Shown in pieces: positions 1 to 6,982 of a stretch of DNA of 64,000 nt. Both the position numbers and the translations under genes were made by a program. The stretch spans positions 124,001 through 188,000 of the forward strand of contig NZ_VSMB01000005.1 of the NCBI RefSeq assembly GCF_009805705.1. Reading direction: 5' to 3'. The stretch comes from Ruania rhizosphaerae (lineage in GTDB: Bacteria > Actinomycetota > Actinomycetes > Actinomycetales > Beutenbergiaceae). A model generated the notes under the pieces. It saw only the letters and a list, made by a program, of their open reading frames with translations, made no database searches and was not told where the DNA came from. Numbering within the stretch: the stretch's first letter is position 1; every line of letters starts with the position of its first letter.

Positions 1-1
1 G

Positions 2-544
2 GGCACGATGGTGGCCGTGGGTAGTGAGGGCAGGCTCCTCGACTCCGAGGGGCACCCGTACGGAACCCGGCGGATCCTGGTGGTGGACTCCCTGGCGGCT
101 GTGGCCGGTGGGGCAGGGTCGGTCTCGTCCAACACCTCCTACATCGAGTCCGCTGCCGGTGTGGGTGATGGGGCCCGCACCGGGTTGGCGTCGGTGGTGA
201 CCGGGGTGGCCTTCCTGCTGGCGACCTTCTTGGCCCCGGTGGTGGACATGGTGCCCTACGAGGCCGCCACCCCTGCGCTGGTGGTCGTCGGGTTCCTGAT
301 GATGACGCAGGTGAGCGGTATCGACTGGAAGAACGCCGAGGTGGCGATCCCGGCGTTCCTGACGATCGTGCTGATGCCCTTCACGTACTCGATCACGGCG
401 GGGATGGGTGCTGGTTTCATCACCTACGTCGTGATCAAGGTGGCGCTCGGGAAGGCGCGTGCGGTGCACCCGCTGATGTGGGTGACCGCGATGTTGTTCG
501 TCCTCTACTTCGTGCGGGGTCCGTTGCAGTCGTTGGCGGGCTGA
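2..544 (+). CDS. NCS2-family purine permease, C-terminal fragment
   Basis: The frame is open from the first base of the window, so this is the 3' part of a gene that begins upstream. The roughly 180 visible residues carry GSVSSNTSYIESAAGVGDGAR, the conserved segment near transmembrane helix 10 of AzgA/PbuG-type adenine-guanine-hypoxanthine permeases. Four hydrophobic helices follow, and the protein ends in SLAG. Members of this family take up purine bases by proton symport in the cytoplasmic membrane. The exact substrate cannot be read from this fragment. Confidence 0.88.
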   Translation, partial: GTMVAVGSEGRLLDSEGHPYGTRRILVVDSLAAVAGGAGSVSSNTSYIESAAGVGDGARTGLASVVTGVAFLLATFLAPVVDMVPYEAATPALVVVGFLMMTQVSGIDWKNAEVAIPAFLTIVLMPFTYSITAGMGAGFITYVVIKVALGKARAVHPLMWVTAMLFVLYFVRGPLQSLAG

Positions 545-554
545 GTGGGTGGGT

Positions 555-605
555 GGCTGGGTGAGGTGGCCGGCTGGGTGAGGTGCGCGGCTGGGTGAGG
601 TGCGC
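555..605. repeat. Three 17-bp tandem repeats
   Basis: Units start at 555, 572 and 589 with core GGCTGGGTGAGGTGCGC; the first unit ends GGCC instead of GCGC. A degenerate fourth copy begins at 606. The array starts 10 bp after the permease stop codon. No function is evident; it looks like replication-slippage sequence. Confidence 0.75.
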
Positions 606-625
606 GCTCGGTGAACTGCCGGACC

Positions 626-685
626 CACGAGGGCGGCCTGAGTGTCGCTCCCGGCCCGAGGAACCACACTCAGGCCGCCCTCGTG
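626..685. terminator. Perfect 20-bp inverted repeat, likely permease terminator
   Basis: Arms at 626-645 and 666-685 are exact reverse complements, separated by a 20-nt loop. An RNA hairpin with a 20-bp GC-rich stem would form. There is no T-run after it, as is usual for terminators in high-GC actinobacteria. It lies 81 bp after the permease stop codon. A protein-binding dyad or the scar of a small mobile repeat are alternatives. Confidence 0.55.
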
Positions 686-1152
686 CGCTTTCGAGCCCGG
701 ACTGGGCCGGCTCAAGCCGGGTGTGCGTCATGGACGTCGGTCTTCTGCGTTCTGGCAGGTAGGGCAGTCTCTGGTCTGCGGCCAACAACCAGATGGTCCT
801 CGTTCAGATGGTCCTCGTTCGCCTGGCGTGCTCTCTCGCGCAAACCTGACCAACTCGCCCGACCGGCCCGTGTGTCGCGATACTGACCAGGCAGGCCCTG
901 TGCCGTGGACTCGGTGTGTCACGTACACCGGATACACGGCGTCAGGAGAAGTGCTGATCGCGACCTCGCGGTGGACGCTGCCGGTGCTCAGGTTCCGGTG
1001 GTGCAGTTCGGTGCTGGTCAGCGCCGAACGTGCGTGGTCTGGTTGCGCCACCACCAACCTGACGCACTCAGTCCTGACCGGGGAATGTCACACCCTCGCG
1101 AGACGATGTGGTCATGACATCGAGCGAACCGGACAGCGGCCCGGACCAGGGG
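686..1152. other. Gene-poor intergenic stretch
   Basis: I see no credible gene here. The open frames have no ribosome binding site, no family resemblance and odd composition. The only structure is a 15-bp tandem duplication at 791-820, listed separately. The stretch ends at the promoter of the HNH endonuclease. Confidence 0.5.
791..820. repeat. 15-bp perfect tandem duplication
   Basis: AGATGGTCCTCGTTC at 791-805 is repeated exactly at 806-820. It is non-coding as far as can be judged. Confidence 0.7.
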
Positions 1153-1181
1153 TTGCCAGACACCCTGCGCTCGCCTAGAAT
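1153..1181 (+). promoter_or_regulatory. Sigma-A-type promoter of the HNH endonuclease
   Basis: TTGCCA at 1153-1158 and TAGAAT at 1176-1181 each match the consensus at 5 of 6 bases and are 17 bp apart. The expected transcription start is at about 1188-1189, which is the A of the ATG at 1189. The message would therefore be leaderless. Confidence 0.7.
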
Positions 1182-1196
1182 AGAACGCATGTTCGA
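1181..1196. promoter_or_regulatory. LexA (SOS) box over the start codon
   Basis: The site is TAGAACGCATGTTCGA: GAAC-N4-GTTC with an almost complete match to the actinobacterial SOS box TCGAAC-N4-GTTCGA (one mismatch, at 1182). It covers the end of the -10 element, the expected transcription start and the ATG. LexA bound here would block initiation, so induction by DNA damage is expected. Confidence 0.65.
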
Positions 1197-2865
1197 CAGA
1201 CGAGCGGTAGGCGAGGGCGCACGCGGCCCTGATGAGGCGTCGGTCGGCGCATCAGGGTCCGGTCGCTCGTCGATGCCGGTCACCGCTACGGTCTCGGCCG
1301 CTTCGCTGGAGGCACGGTGCCGCGAGATGGCGGCGGAGCACGAGCGGTTGCCGCTCGCCGAGCAACTCGCTGTGCAACTCCCTGGTGGAGCGTTGATGGA
1401 CCGGCTCGCGCTTCTGGATCTGGAGCAGGCCGACGATGCGGTTCTCGTAGAGGCAGTGGCCGCGGCTCGCCGGGTTGAGGCGCATGTGCAGGAGATCGCG
1501 CTCCGGGCTGCGGCAGAACTGGCTGATCGCCCCTCGATGAACCCGGAGGACTTCGACGAGCACACGCATGGGGCGAGCGAGGTGGTCGGTGATGAGCTCG
1601 CGCTGCGCTTGTGCAGCACCAAGCGGGAGGGGCATCGGCTGGTGCGGCGTGGCAGGTCGCTCCTGCGCACGCTGGAACGGACAGGTCTGGCGCTGAAGTG
1701 CGGCTGGATCGACCTTCAGCGAGCGGCAGTGATCGCCGACGGGCTCGAAGGCGTGCCCTGGCAGGTGGCAGTGGCCGTCGAAGATGCCGTGATCGAGCGA
1801 GCCCCCCGCCGCACCGTGGCCCAGTTGCGATCCGACGTGGCGAAGGCGCTGATCGCGGTGGATCCGGCTGAGGCTGAGGCGCGTGCGCAGGAGCGGCGTG
1901 CGGATCGGCACGTCAGCAGGCCACGGGCCCTTCCTGACGGCGTCGCCTCGATGCGTATGGAAGGTCCGGTTGCCGAGGTGCTTGCCTTGGACGTCGCCTT
2001 GGAGTCTGCGGCACGGTCCGCGAAGGCGCAAGGGGATTCGCGCACGCTGGATCAGCTCCGCTTCGATGCGCTGACCGGGCTCGGCTCGCGTGCCCTGGCT
2101 TCCGGGGTGTTCGGGGCGGATGACGGTTGTGATGCTGCGCGAGTTGATGGACGAAGCTCTGCGGGTGGGGCGCCGTCTGGCGCGAAGTTGGGAACGGTCG
2201 GCGGGCGGCGGCCTGAGATCCAGGTGGTTGTCACACTGGAACAGCTCCAGGGTGGCCCCTCGGGTGGTAGCCCGGACGGCCCCCTGGGCGTCGGCCGGGA
2301 CGGCCCGCTCGGCACCGGCCGGGACGGCTCCCTGGGTGGCGGCGAGTGCTCGTGTGCTGGCGATGGGTGCGCATGTGGCGGCGACACGAAGGCGATCCGG
2401 CTCGATGACGTTCCCATGCTCTCGGGCTACGGGCCCATCACCCCGGCCGCGGCGCGAGCGATCGCAGCCGGCGGCACCTGGCAGCGACTCGTGACTGATC
2501 CGATGAGCGGCGTGGTGGTCGACGTGGGGCGCACCCGGTACCGACCACCGGCTGGACTCGCCGAGTTGGTGCGTGCCCGAGATGGCACGTGCGTCCGGCC
2601 TGGCTGTGGGCATCAAGCCCGCCATTGTCAACTCGACCACACCGTCCCCTTCGACGCCGGTGGTCCCACCAGCGTGGCCAACCTCGGTCCACTCTGCGTG
2701 CGCGACCACCTCATCAAGACTCACGGCGACTTCACCGTGACGCAGCCGGAGCCGGGGCTGTTCGAGTGGGTCACGCCGACCGGGCATCGGTACCGGCGAG
2801 AACGCGACGGCACCACCACGCCGGTGGGGATCACGAATCCTGCCGGTGGCGATCCGCCGTTCTGA
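1189..2865 (+). CDS. DUF222 / HNH endonuclease signature protein
   Basis: This 558-residue protein has the DUF222 (13E12-repeat type) helical N-terminal region and a C-terminal HNH nuclease fold at about residues 457-511: CxxCxxxH-like CVRPGCGHQARHCQLDH, then a second metal/catalytic half ending CVRDHLIKTHG. A Gly/Asp-rich linker at about residues 345-395 has repeated GRDG-LG units. In-frame starts at 1108 (GTG) and 1114 (ATG) exist, but the promoter places the RNA start at 1188-1189, so I use the ATG at 1189. Such proteins are numerous in actinobacteria and several in Mycobacterium are reported to be LexA-controlled. The role is unknown; nicking or endonuclease activity in repair or mobility is inferred. 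Confidence 0.88.
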   Translation: MFDRRAVGEGARGPDEASVGASGSGRSSMPVTATVSAASLEARCREMAAEHERLPLAEQLAVQLPGGALMDRLALLDLEQADDAVLVEAVAAARRVEAHVQEIALRAAAELADRPSMNPEDFDEHTHGASEVVGDELALRLCSTKREGHRLVRRGRSLLRTLERTGLALKCGWIDLQRAAVIADGLEGVPWQVAVAVEDAVIERAPRRTVAQLRSDVAKALIAVDPAEAEARAQERRADRHVSRPRALPDGVASMRMEGPVAEVLALDVALESAARSAKAQGDSRTLDQLRFDALTGLGSRALASGVFGADDGCDAARVDGRSSAGGAPSGAKLGTVGGRRPEIQVVVTLEQLQGGPSGGSPDGPLGVGRDGPLGTGRDGSLGGGECSCAGDGCACGGDTKAIRLDDVPMLSGYGPITPAAARAIAAGGTWQRLVTDPMSGVVVDVGRTRYRPPAGLAELVRARDGTCVRPGCGHQARHCQLDHTVPFDAGGPTSVANLGPLCVRDHLIKTHGDFTVTQPEPGLFEWVTPTGHRYRRERDGTTTPVGITNPAGGDPPF

Positions 2866-2884
2866 GTCTGCGCTGGGCGTGCGT

Positions 2885-2954
2885 AGGGACGAGTGGGCCT
2901 GTGCGCAGGGACGAGTGGGCGCCTGCGTGCGGACGATCAGGCTGCGGACGATCA
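2885..2954. repeat. Short direct repeats in the HNH-MarR intergenic region
   Basis: AGGGACGAGTGGGC occurs at 2885-2898 and 2907-2920. TGCGGACGATCA occurs at 2928-2939 and 2943-2954. They fill part of the 290-bp gap before the MarR gene. No function is evident. Confidence 0.6.
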
Positions 2955-3116
2955 CGTCAGTGCTGGTGGGTGTGTGCGGGTGAGTCCCTGAACTCCGCGC
3001 GTCAGTGAGCCTGGAGCCTGGGGCGCTGCGCCGGCGCGTGAGTGCCCGGGCAGGCTGGGCGGAAGTGCACGAAACCGGGCCGGCCAGGCGGGTGTGAGTC
3101 GCACGGAACTCAGGTC

Positions 3117-3145
3117 TTTACTTAGCAAAAGTAACGAGTTATAGT
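3117..3145 (+). promoter_or_regulatory. MarR-type operator inside the marR-MFS promoter
   Basis: TTACTT-AGCAA-AAGTAA at 3118-3134 is a perfect 6-bp inverted repeat with a 5-bp centre, the usual form of a MarR operator. It overlaps a -35-like TTTACT (3117-3122) and the spacer. TATAGT at 3140-3145 is a good -10 at 17-bp spacing. The start codon follows at 3156, so the 5' leader is at most a few bases. The layout predicts autorepression. Confidence 0.72.
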
Positions 3146-3155
3146 AGGTGCCGCA

Positions 3156-3611
3156 ATGGGAACTGAGCGTGCACCAGACAGCGCCTGTGCGCCACGACCG
3201 CCGGGTGGTCTCGCCTCCCGGCTCCGGACGACGTTGCTGCGGACCTCCCGCAAGTTGCGGGCGGAGCACGCCGGAGATCTCAGCGAGGCCCAACGGGCGG
3301 TGCTGGGCGGTGTGGTCACGAACGGCCCCTTCACTCCCGGGGAGTTGGCCGCGCGCGAGCATGTCCAGCCTCCCTCGATGACCAGGATGATCCGCGGACT
3401 CGAGGAGTCGGGACTCCTGGCCCGTACGGCCCACCCCACCGATCGCCGCCAGGTGCTCGTGACCGCGACGGACGCCGGACGCGCCTATATCAAGGAGACC
3501 CGACGCCGTCGGGACGAATGGCTCTCGCGGCGGCTCGCCGCTCTGACACCCGCGGAACGACAGACCCTGTCCGATGCCGAAGAGATCCTGAGGAGGATCA
3601 CCACCCAGTGA
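3156..3611 (+). CDS. MarR-family transcriptional regulator
   Basis: The protein has 151 residues. A winged helix-turn-helix spans about residues 40-105: LSEAQRAVLGGV, the recognition helix region QPPSMTRMIRGLEESGLL, and the wing with the family signature TDRRQVLVTATDAG. Flanking helices would dimerise. MarR proteins are dimeric repressors released by small phenolic or drug-like ligands. The gene overlaps the following MFS transporter by 4 bp (GTGA), so the two are translationally coupled. It probably controls that exporter and itself through the palindrome at 3118-3134. Confidence 0.9.
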   Translation: MGTERAPDSACAPRPPGGLASRLRTTLLRTSRKLRAEHAGDLSEAQRAVLGGVVTNGPFTPGELAAREHVQPPSMTRMIRGLEESGLLARTAHPTDRRQVLVTATDAGRAYIKETRRRRDEWLSRRLAALTPAERQTLSDAEEILRRITTQ

Positions 3612-5266
3612 GCAGAATGTTCGCCTCGTTGCGCCTGTACAACTACCGACTCTGGTTCGCAGGCGCCCTCGTGGCGAACGTTGGCACCTGGATGCAGCGC
3701 ATCGCGCAGGACTGGCTCGTCCTCACCGAGCTTTCCGACAACTCCGGCATCGCCGTCGGTATCGTCACAGGCCTGCAGTTCGTACCCGCGGTCCTTCTGA
3801 CTCCCTATGCCGGCGTGCTGGCCGACCGGCTAGACAAGCGCAAGCTACTGCTGGCCACCCAAGGCGCGATGGGGCTGCTCGCCGCCGCGCTCGGCCTGCT
3901 GGTGCTGCTGGGTCACGCCGAGCTGTGGCATGTGTACGTCTTCGCGCTGCTGCTGGGTATCGCCAGTGCCTTCGATGTGCCAGCCCGTCAGACCTTTGTC
4001 GCTGAACTCGTGCCCCCCAGTGGCCTGCCCAACGCGGTCGCCCTGAACAGCGCCTCGTTCAACGCTGCCCGGATGATCGGCCCGGCGGTCGCCGGTCTGC
4101 TGATCGCCGTGGTGGGGCCAGGTTGGGTCTTCCTCATCAACGCGGTCTCCTTCGCGGCGACCATCGCGGCGATGCTCGTGATGCGCACGAGCGAGTTGCG
4201 CACCGTGCCCCGCACCCCGCGTGCCAAGGGGCAGTTGCGCGCAGGGGTCGCCTACGTGCGCCACCGCAGCGACATCGTTCTCATCATGATCGTCGTGTTC
4301 GTGGTGGGCGGCATCGGGTTGAACTTCCAGCTCACGTCCGCGGTGATGGCGAAGGTGGAGTTCGGCCGTGATGCCGGCGAGTACGGTCTGCTCGGATCGA
4401 TCCTCGCCCTCGGCTCCCTCGCCGGCGCCCTGGTTGCCGCTCGTCGCAAGCGCCCCCGGGTGCGCGTGGTGATCATGGCGGCCTTCGGGTACGCGATCTC
4501 GGCGACTCTGCTCGCGCTCGCACCCACCTACGAGCTGTTCGCACTCGCGTGCATCCCCGCCGGCTTCAGCTCGCTGACGATGCTCACCTCGGCGAACGCC
4601 GCAATCCAGGTCAGTACTGACCCCGCGTTCCGCGGCCGCGTCATGAGCCTCTACGTGGTGGTGCTCTTCGCAGGCAACCCGATCGGTTCACCGCTGGTCG
4701 GATGGATCGCCGACGCCTGGGGGCCGCGCTGGTCGATCGGGGTTGGTGCCATCGCCGCCTTCGTCGTGGCTGCCGGCGCCGCAGTGTGGGCTGGGCGCAA
4801 GTGGGAGGTCGAGGTGCGCTACCGGATCGGGAAGCGGCCGCACCTGCAGCTGACCAACGCCGACGAGCGGTCCAGCGCGAGAAGCCAGTCCCAGCCCGCC
4901 CACCAGTCCCAGCCCGCCCACCAGTCGCAGCCCGTCGAGTCAGAGCCCGTGACCGCCGCAACGGCGGCTGGTGCACCTGAGCCGGCGACTCCCGAACGAA
5001 GCACACAGGAGTCGGTCACTCCTGAACCAGCCCTACGGGAGCCTGCGCCTCCCGAACCAGTCAGGTCTCAACCGGCCGCGCCCGAAGCAGCCTCACTCGC
5101 CCCCGACATCCGTGGCCCGGAGCCGCTCACGCCGTCGGGAACTGATCCCGCCGATCCCGTCGAACCCGCCGCACCCGCCACACCCCCGGCCCGCGGGCCG
5201 GCTGACAGACCCGCGCGGCGCCGTCGGAGACCGGCGAGGCTGACGGGAACCACTCCGCGCCCCTGA
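3608..5266 (+). CDS. MFS exporter with long Pro/Ser/Glu-rich C-terminal tail
   Basis: The protein has 552 residues from the GTG at 3608, which overlaps the marR stop codon. Residues 1-397 form a 12-helix major facilitator of the DHA3/EntS-like type: LRLYNYRLWFAGALVANVG at the start, GVLADRLDKRKLLLA as the loop 2-3 motif. Residues from about 400 on are a low-complexity tail with three SQPAHQ-type repeats followed by PEPA/PEP repeats, ending in an Arg-rich stretch. The tail is unusual for the family and probably cytoplasmic. Efflux of a toxic compound sensed by MarR is the likely role; the substrate is unknown. Confidence 0.85.
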   Translation: MSRMFASLRLYNYRLWFAGALVANVGTWMQRIAQDWLVLTELSDNSGIAVGIVTGLQFVPAVLLTPYAGVLADRLDKRKLLLATQGAMGLLAAALGLLVLLGHAELWHVYVFALLLGIASAFDVPARQTFVAELVPPSGLPNAVALNSASFNAARMIGPAVAGLLIAVVGPGWVFLINAVSFAATIAAMLVMRTSELRTVPRTPRAKGQLRAGVAYVRHRSDIVLIMIVVFVVGGIGLNFQLTSAVMAKVEFGRDAGEYGLLGSILALGSLAGALVAARRKRPRVRVVIMAAFGYAISATLLALAPTYELFALACIPAGFSSLTMLTSANAAIQVSTDPAFRGRVMSLYVVVLFAGNPIGSPLVGWIADAWGPRWSIGVGAIAAFVVAAGAAVWAGRKWEVEVRYRIGKRPHLQLTNADERSSARSQSQPAHQSQPAHQSQPVESEPVTAATAAGAPEPATPERSTQESVTPEPALREPAPPEPVRSQPAAPEAASLAPDIRGPEPLTPSGTDPADPVEPAAPATPPARGPADRPARRRRRPARLTGTTPRP

Positions 5267-5349
5267 CCTGGTGCCGGCTCGGCCTGGTGACCACCCGATC
5301 GACACCGGTTCCTGACTGGTCGGTTGTGCACTAGGGTGGTCGGTGACAA

Positions 5350-5446
5350 GCCCCCGGGGAGCGCGTTGGCGCTGAGAGTGCGGTCGGTACACCGGCCGCA
5401 GACCCGAGGAACCTGACCCGGTTCGCACCGGCGTAGGGAGTTGGGC
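5350..5446 (+). promoter_or_regulatory. TPP riboswitch (THI element)
   Basis: The hallmark blocks are present in order: CTGAGAGT (about 5382), GACCC and GAACCTGACCCGG (5401-5420), then ACCGGCGTAGGGAG (5427-5440). Outer ends GCCC (5350) and GGGC (5443) can pair as P1. These are the conserved thiamine-pyrophosphate aptamer segments. It precedes the ykoFEDC thiamine-precursor transport operon, the expected target. Bound TPP should switch the operon off. Confidence 0.93.
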
Positions 5447-5496
5447 ACACAGATGGAGTACTGGCGCAGCCATGCGCGGGTAGTCACGCTGTCGCG

Positions 5497-5526
5497 TCCT
5501 CGGGGGTCCATCCACGAGGAGGACCC
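5497..5526 (+). promoter_or_regulatory. SD-sequestering hairpin, expression platform of the TPP riboswitch
   Basis: The ribosome binding site GAGGAGG is at 5516-5522, before the ATG at 5529. TCCTCG (5497-5502) can pair with CGAGGA (5515-5520), and GGGTCC (5504-5509) with GGACCC (5521-5526). Either pairing would mask the site, so translational control is likely. No terminator hairpin with a T-run is visible between aptamer and gene. Confidence 0.55.
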
Positions 5527-5528
5527 AC

Positions 5529-6185
5529 ATGTCCCATACGAGTACCCCTCCGGCCCCGGCAGCGGCGGCAGTGGCCGCGCCCGGCCCGGACGCCTACGGC
5601 ATCGGCGCCCGCTTCTCACTGCACCCGATGACCGACTCCTTCATCGACGTCATCCTCGGCGCCTTGGATGCCGCCGACTCCACCGACCTGACGATCACCA
5701 CCGACGACGTCTCCACCCACGTCCGCGGCCGTGAGGACCGCATCCTCGCCTACCTCACCGAGGCGATCGCGCACGCCGGCCGCACGGGCACGCACACGGT
5801 TGCCCACGTGCTGCTCTCCCGTGGCTGCCCCGGGGAGGTGGCCTGCGAGATCGCCGACGGCGCCGCGTACGCCCCGCAGGTGCCTCAGGTCCGGCGCAGC
5901 CTGCCCGCCACGGGTGTGCACGCCAGCGCGCACTGGGCGCTCTACCCGCTGGACGACGAGGGCACAGACCACATGGCCGGGATCTACGCCGCCATCGATT
6001 ACGCCAAGCAGCTGGGCGTCTTCACCGGCTCCGAGCACTACGTGACTCGCCTGGACGGAGATCTCGCCGATGTGCTGGGCGCCGTCGTCGCCGGCTGGCT
6101 CCTGGTGGGCGCCGACGTGCGGCACGTGACCACGCATGTGACCGTCTCCGTGAACTCCCCGAGCAGCCAGGCAGGTGCCCGATGA
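5529..6185 (+). CDS. ykoF: YkoF-type thiamine/HMP-binding protein
   Basis: The 218-residue protein has two tandem ferredoxin-like (ACT-like) repeats, about residues 25-105 (from GIGARFSLHPMTDSFIDVI) and 130-208 (from VHASAHWALYPLDDEGTDH). This is the layout of Bacillus YkoF, which binds thiamine or its pyrimidine moiety HMP. It is the first gene of a four-gene operon behind a TPP riboswitch and overlaps ykoE by 4 bp. The likely role is delivery or sensing of HMP/thiamine for the ECF importer encoded downstream. The N-terminal Ala/Pro stretch of about 20 residues has no recognisable domain. Confidence 0.9.
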   Translation: MSHTSTPPAPAAAAVAAPGPDAYGIGARFSLHPMTDSFIDVILGALDAADSTDLTITTDDVSTHVRGREDRILAYLTEAIAHAGRTGTHTVAHVLLSRGCPGEVACEIADGAAYAPQVPQVRRSLPATGVHASAHWALYPLDDEGTDHMAGIYAAIDYAKQLGVFTGSEHYVTRLDGDLADVLGAVVAGWLLVGADVRHVTTHVTVSVNSPSSQAGAR

Positions 6186-6979
6186 GCGCGAGGAGCCCCC
6201 ACGGAGTCGGTCCGAGGGACGAGGGTCGGCGGAGTGAGGCGCCGCAGGGCTCAGACCAGAAGGCACCGATGAGCGCCCGCGGAACAACCCCCGCCCGACG
6301 GCGTCCGGTCACCCTGCACGATCTGGTGCTGCTGGCCGTGTTGGCGGTGGTGTTCGGATTCCTCTACTGGGCCCTGGTGCAGGTGTGGGGCTGGATGCAG
6401 GTGGCCATGGGCCCGCTCGGCGACCTGGCACAGAACGTCCTCGTCGGCGGCTGGATGGTGGTGGCACCGCTGGCCCTGTACATCGTGCGCAAGCCCGGGT
6501 CCGGGATCGTGGTGGAGATCGTCGCCTCGATCGTGGAGGTCGTCTTCCTCGCCTCCCCGGTCGGGCCGATGCTGATCCTGGTCGGCCTCATCCAGGGTGC
6601 CGGTGCCGAGGTGGCCTTCACCGCCACCCGCTACCGGCGTTACGGCTGGTGGGTGTTCGTCGCTTCCGGCATCACGGCGGCGCTCGCGAACCTGGCGCTC
6701 GGGATGGTCCGGTTCGGATGGATGGGGCAGGACTTCTTCGCCCTCCGCGTCGGATTCCAGCTCGCCTCCGGCATCATCCTGTGCGGTCTGCTCGCCAAGG
6801 TCATCGGCGATGCGTTGCTACGCACCGGAGTGTTGGACAACTACGCCATCGGGCGTGCGGCGCGGGAGACCGAGCGCTCGGGCGGATCGAGCCCGGCGGA
6901 CCGGTCCACTGCGTCGGGTACCACAGTCTCCGGCACGCCCGGCACGCCCGGCACCTCCGGAACCTCTGAGACCACCTGA
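6182..6979 (+). CDS. ykoE: YkoE, substrate-binding S component of HMP/thiamine ECF transporter
   Basis: The protein is an integral membrane protein with about six helices beginning at RPVTLHDLVLLAVLAVVFGF and containing the conserved GLIQGAGAEVAFTATRYRRYG segment of YkoE S components. The ATG at 6182 overlaps the ykoF stop codon (ATGA). A second in-frame ATG at 6269 has a better Shine-Dalgarno (AGAAGG at about 6258), and the 29 residues between are hydrophilic and unlike the family, so the true start may be 6269 (236 residues). A Thr/Gly/Pro-rich tail follows the last helix. The protein captures HMP/thiamine and docks on the YkoC-YkoD module. Confidence 0.88.
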   Translation: MSARSPHGVGPRDEGRRSEAPQGSDQKAPMSARGTTPARRRPVTLHDLVLLAVLAVVFGFLYWALVQVWGWMQVAMGPLGDLAQNVLVGGWMVVAPLALYIVRKPGSGIVVEIVASIVEVVFLASPVGPMLILVGLIQGAGAEVAFTATRYRRYGWWVFVASGITAALANLALGMVRFGWMGQDFFALRVGFQLASGIILCGLLAKVIGDALLRTGVLDNYAIGRAARETERSGGSSPADRSTASGTTVSGTPGTPGTSGTSETT

Positions 6980-6982
6980 GCG

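Noticed and set aside
642-1178. Open frame running through the intergenic region into the HNH promoter
   Set aside because: Overlaps the inverted repeat and the mapped promoter; no ribosome site and no recognisable sequence.
1252-2955. Long open frame on the minus strand over the HNH gene
   Set aside because: Antisense shadow of a high-GC coding region; low-complexity His/Arg/Pro-rich translation with no family resemblance.
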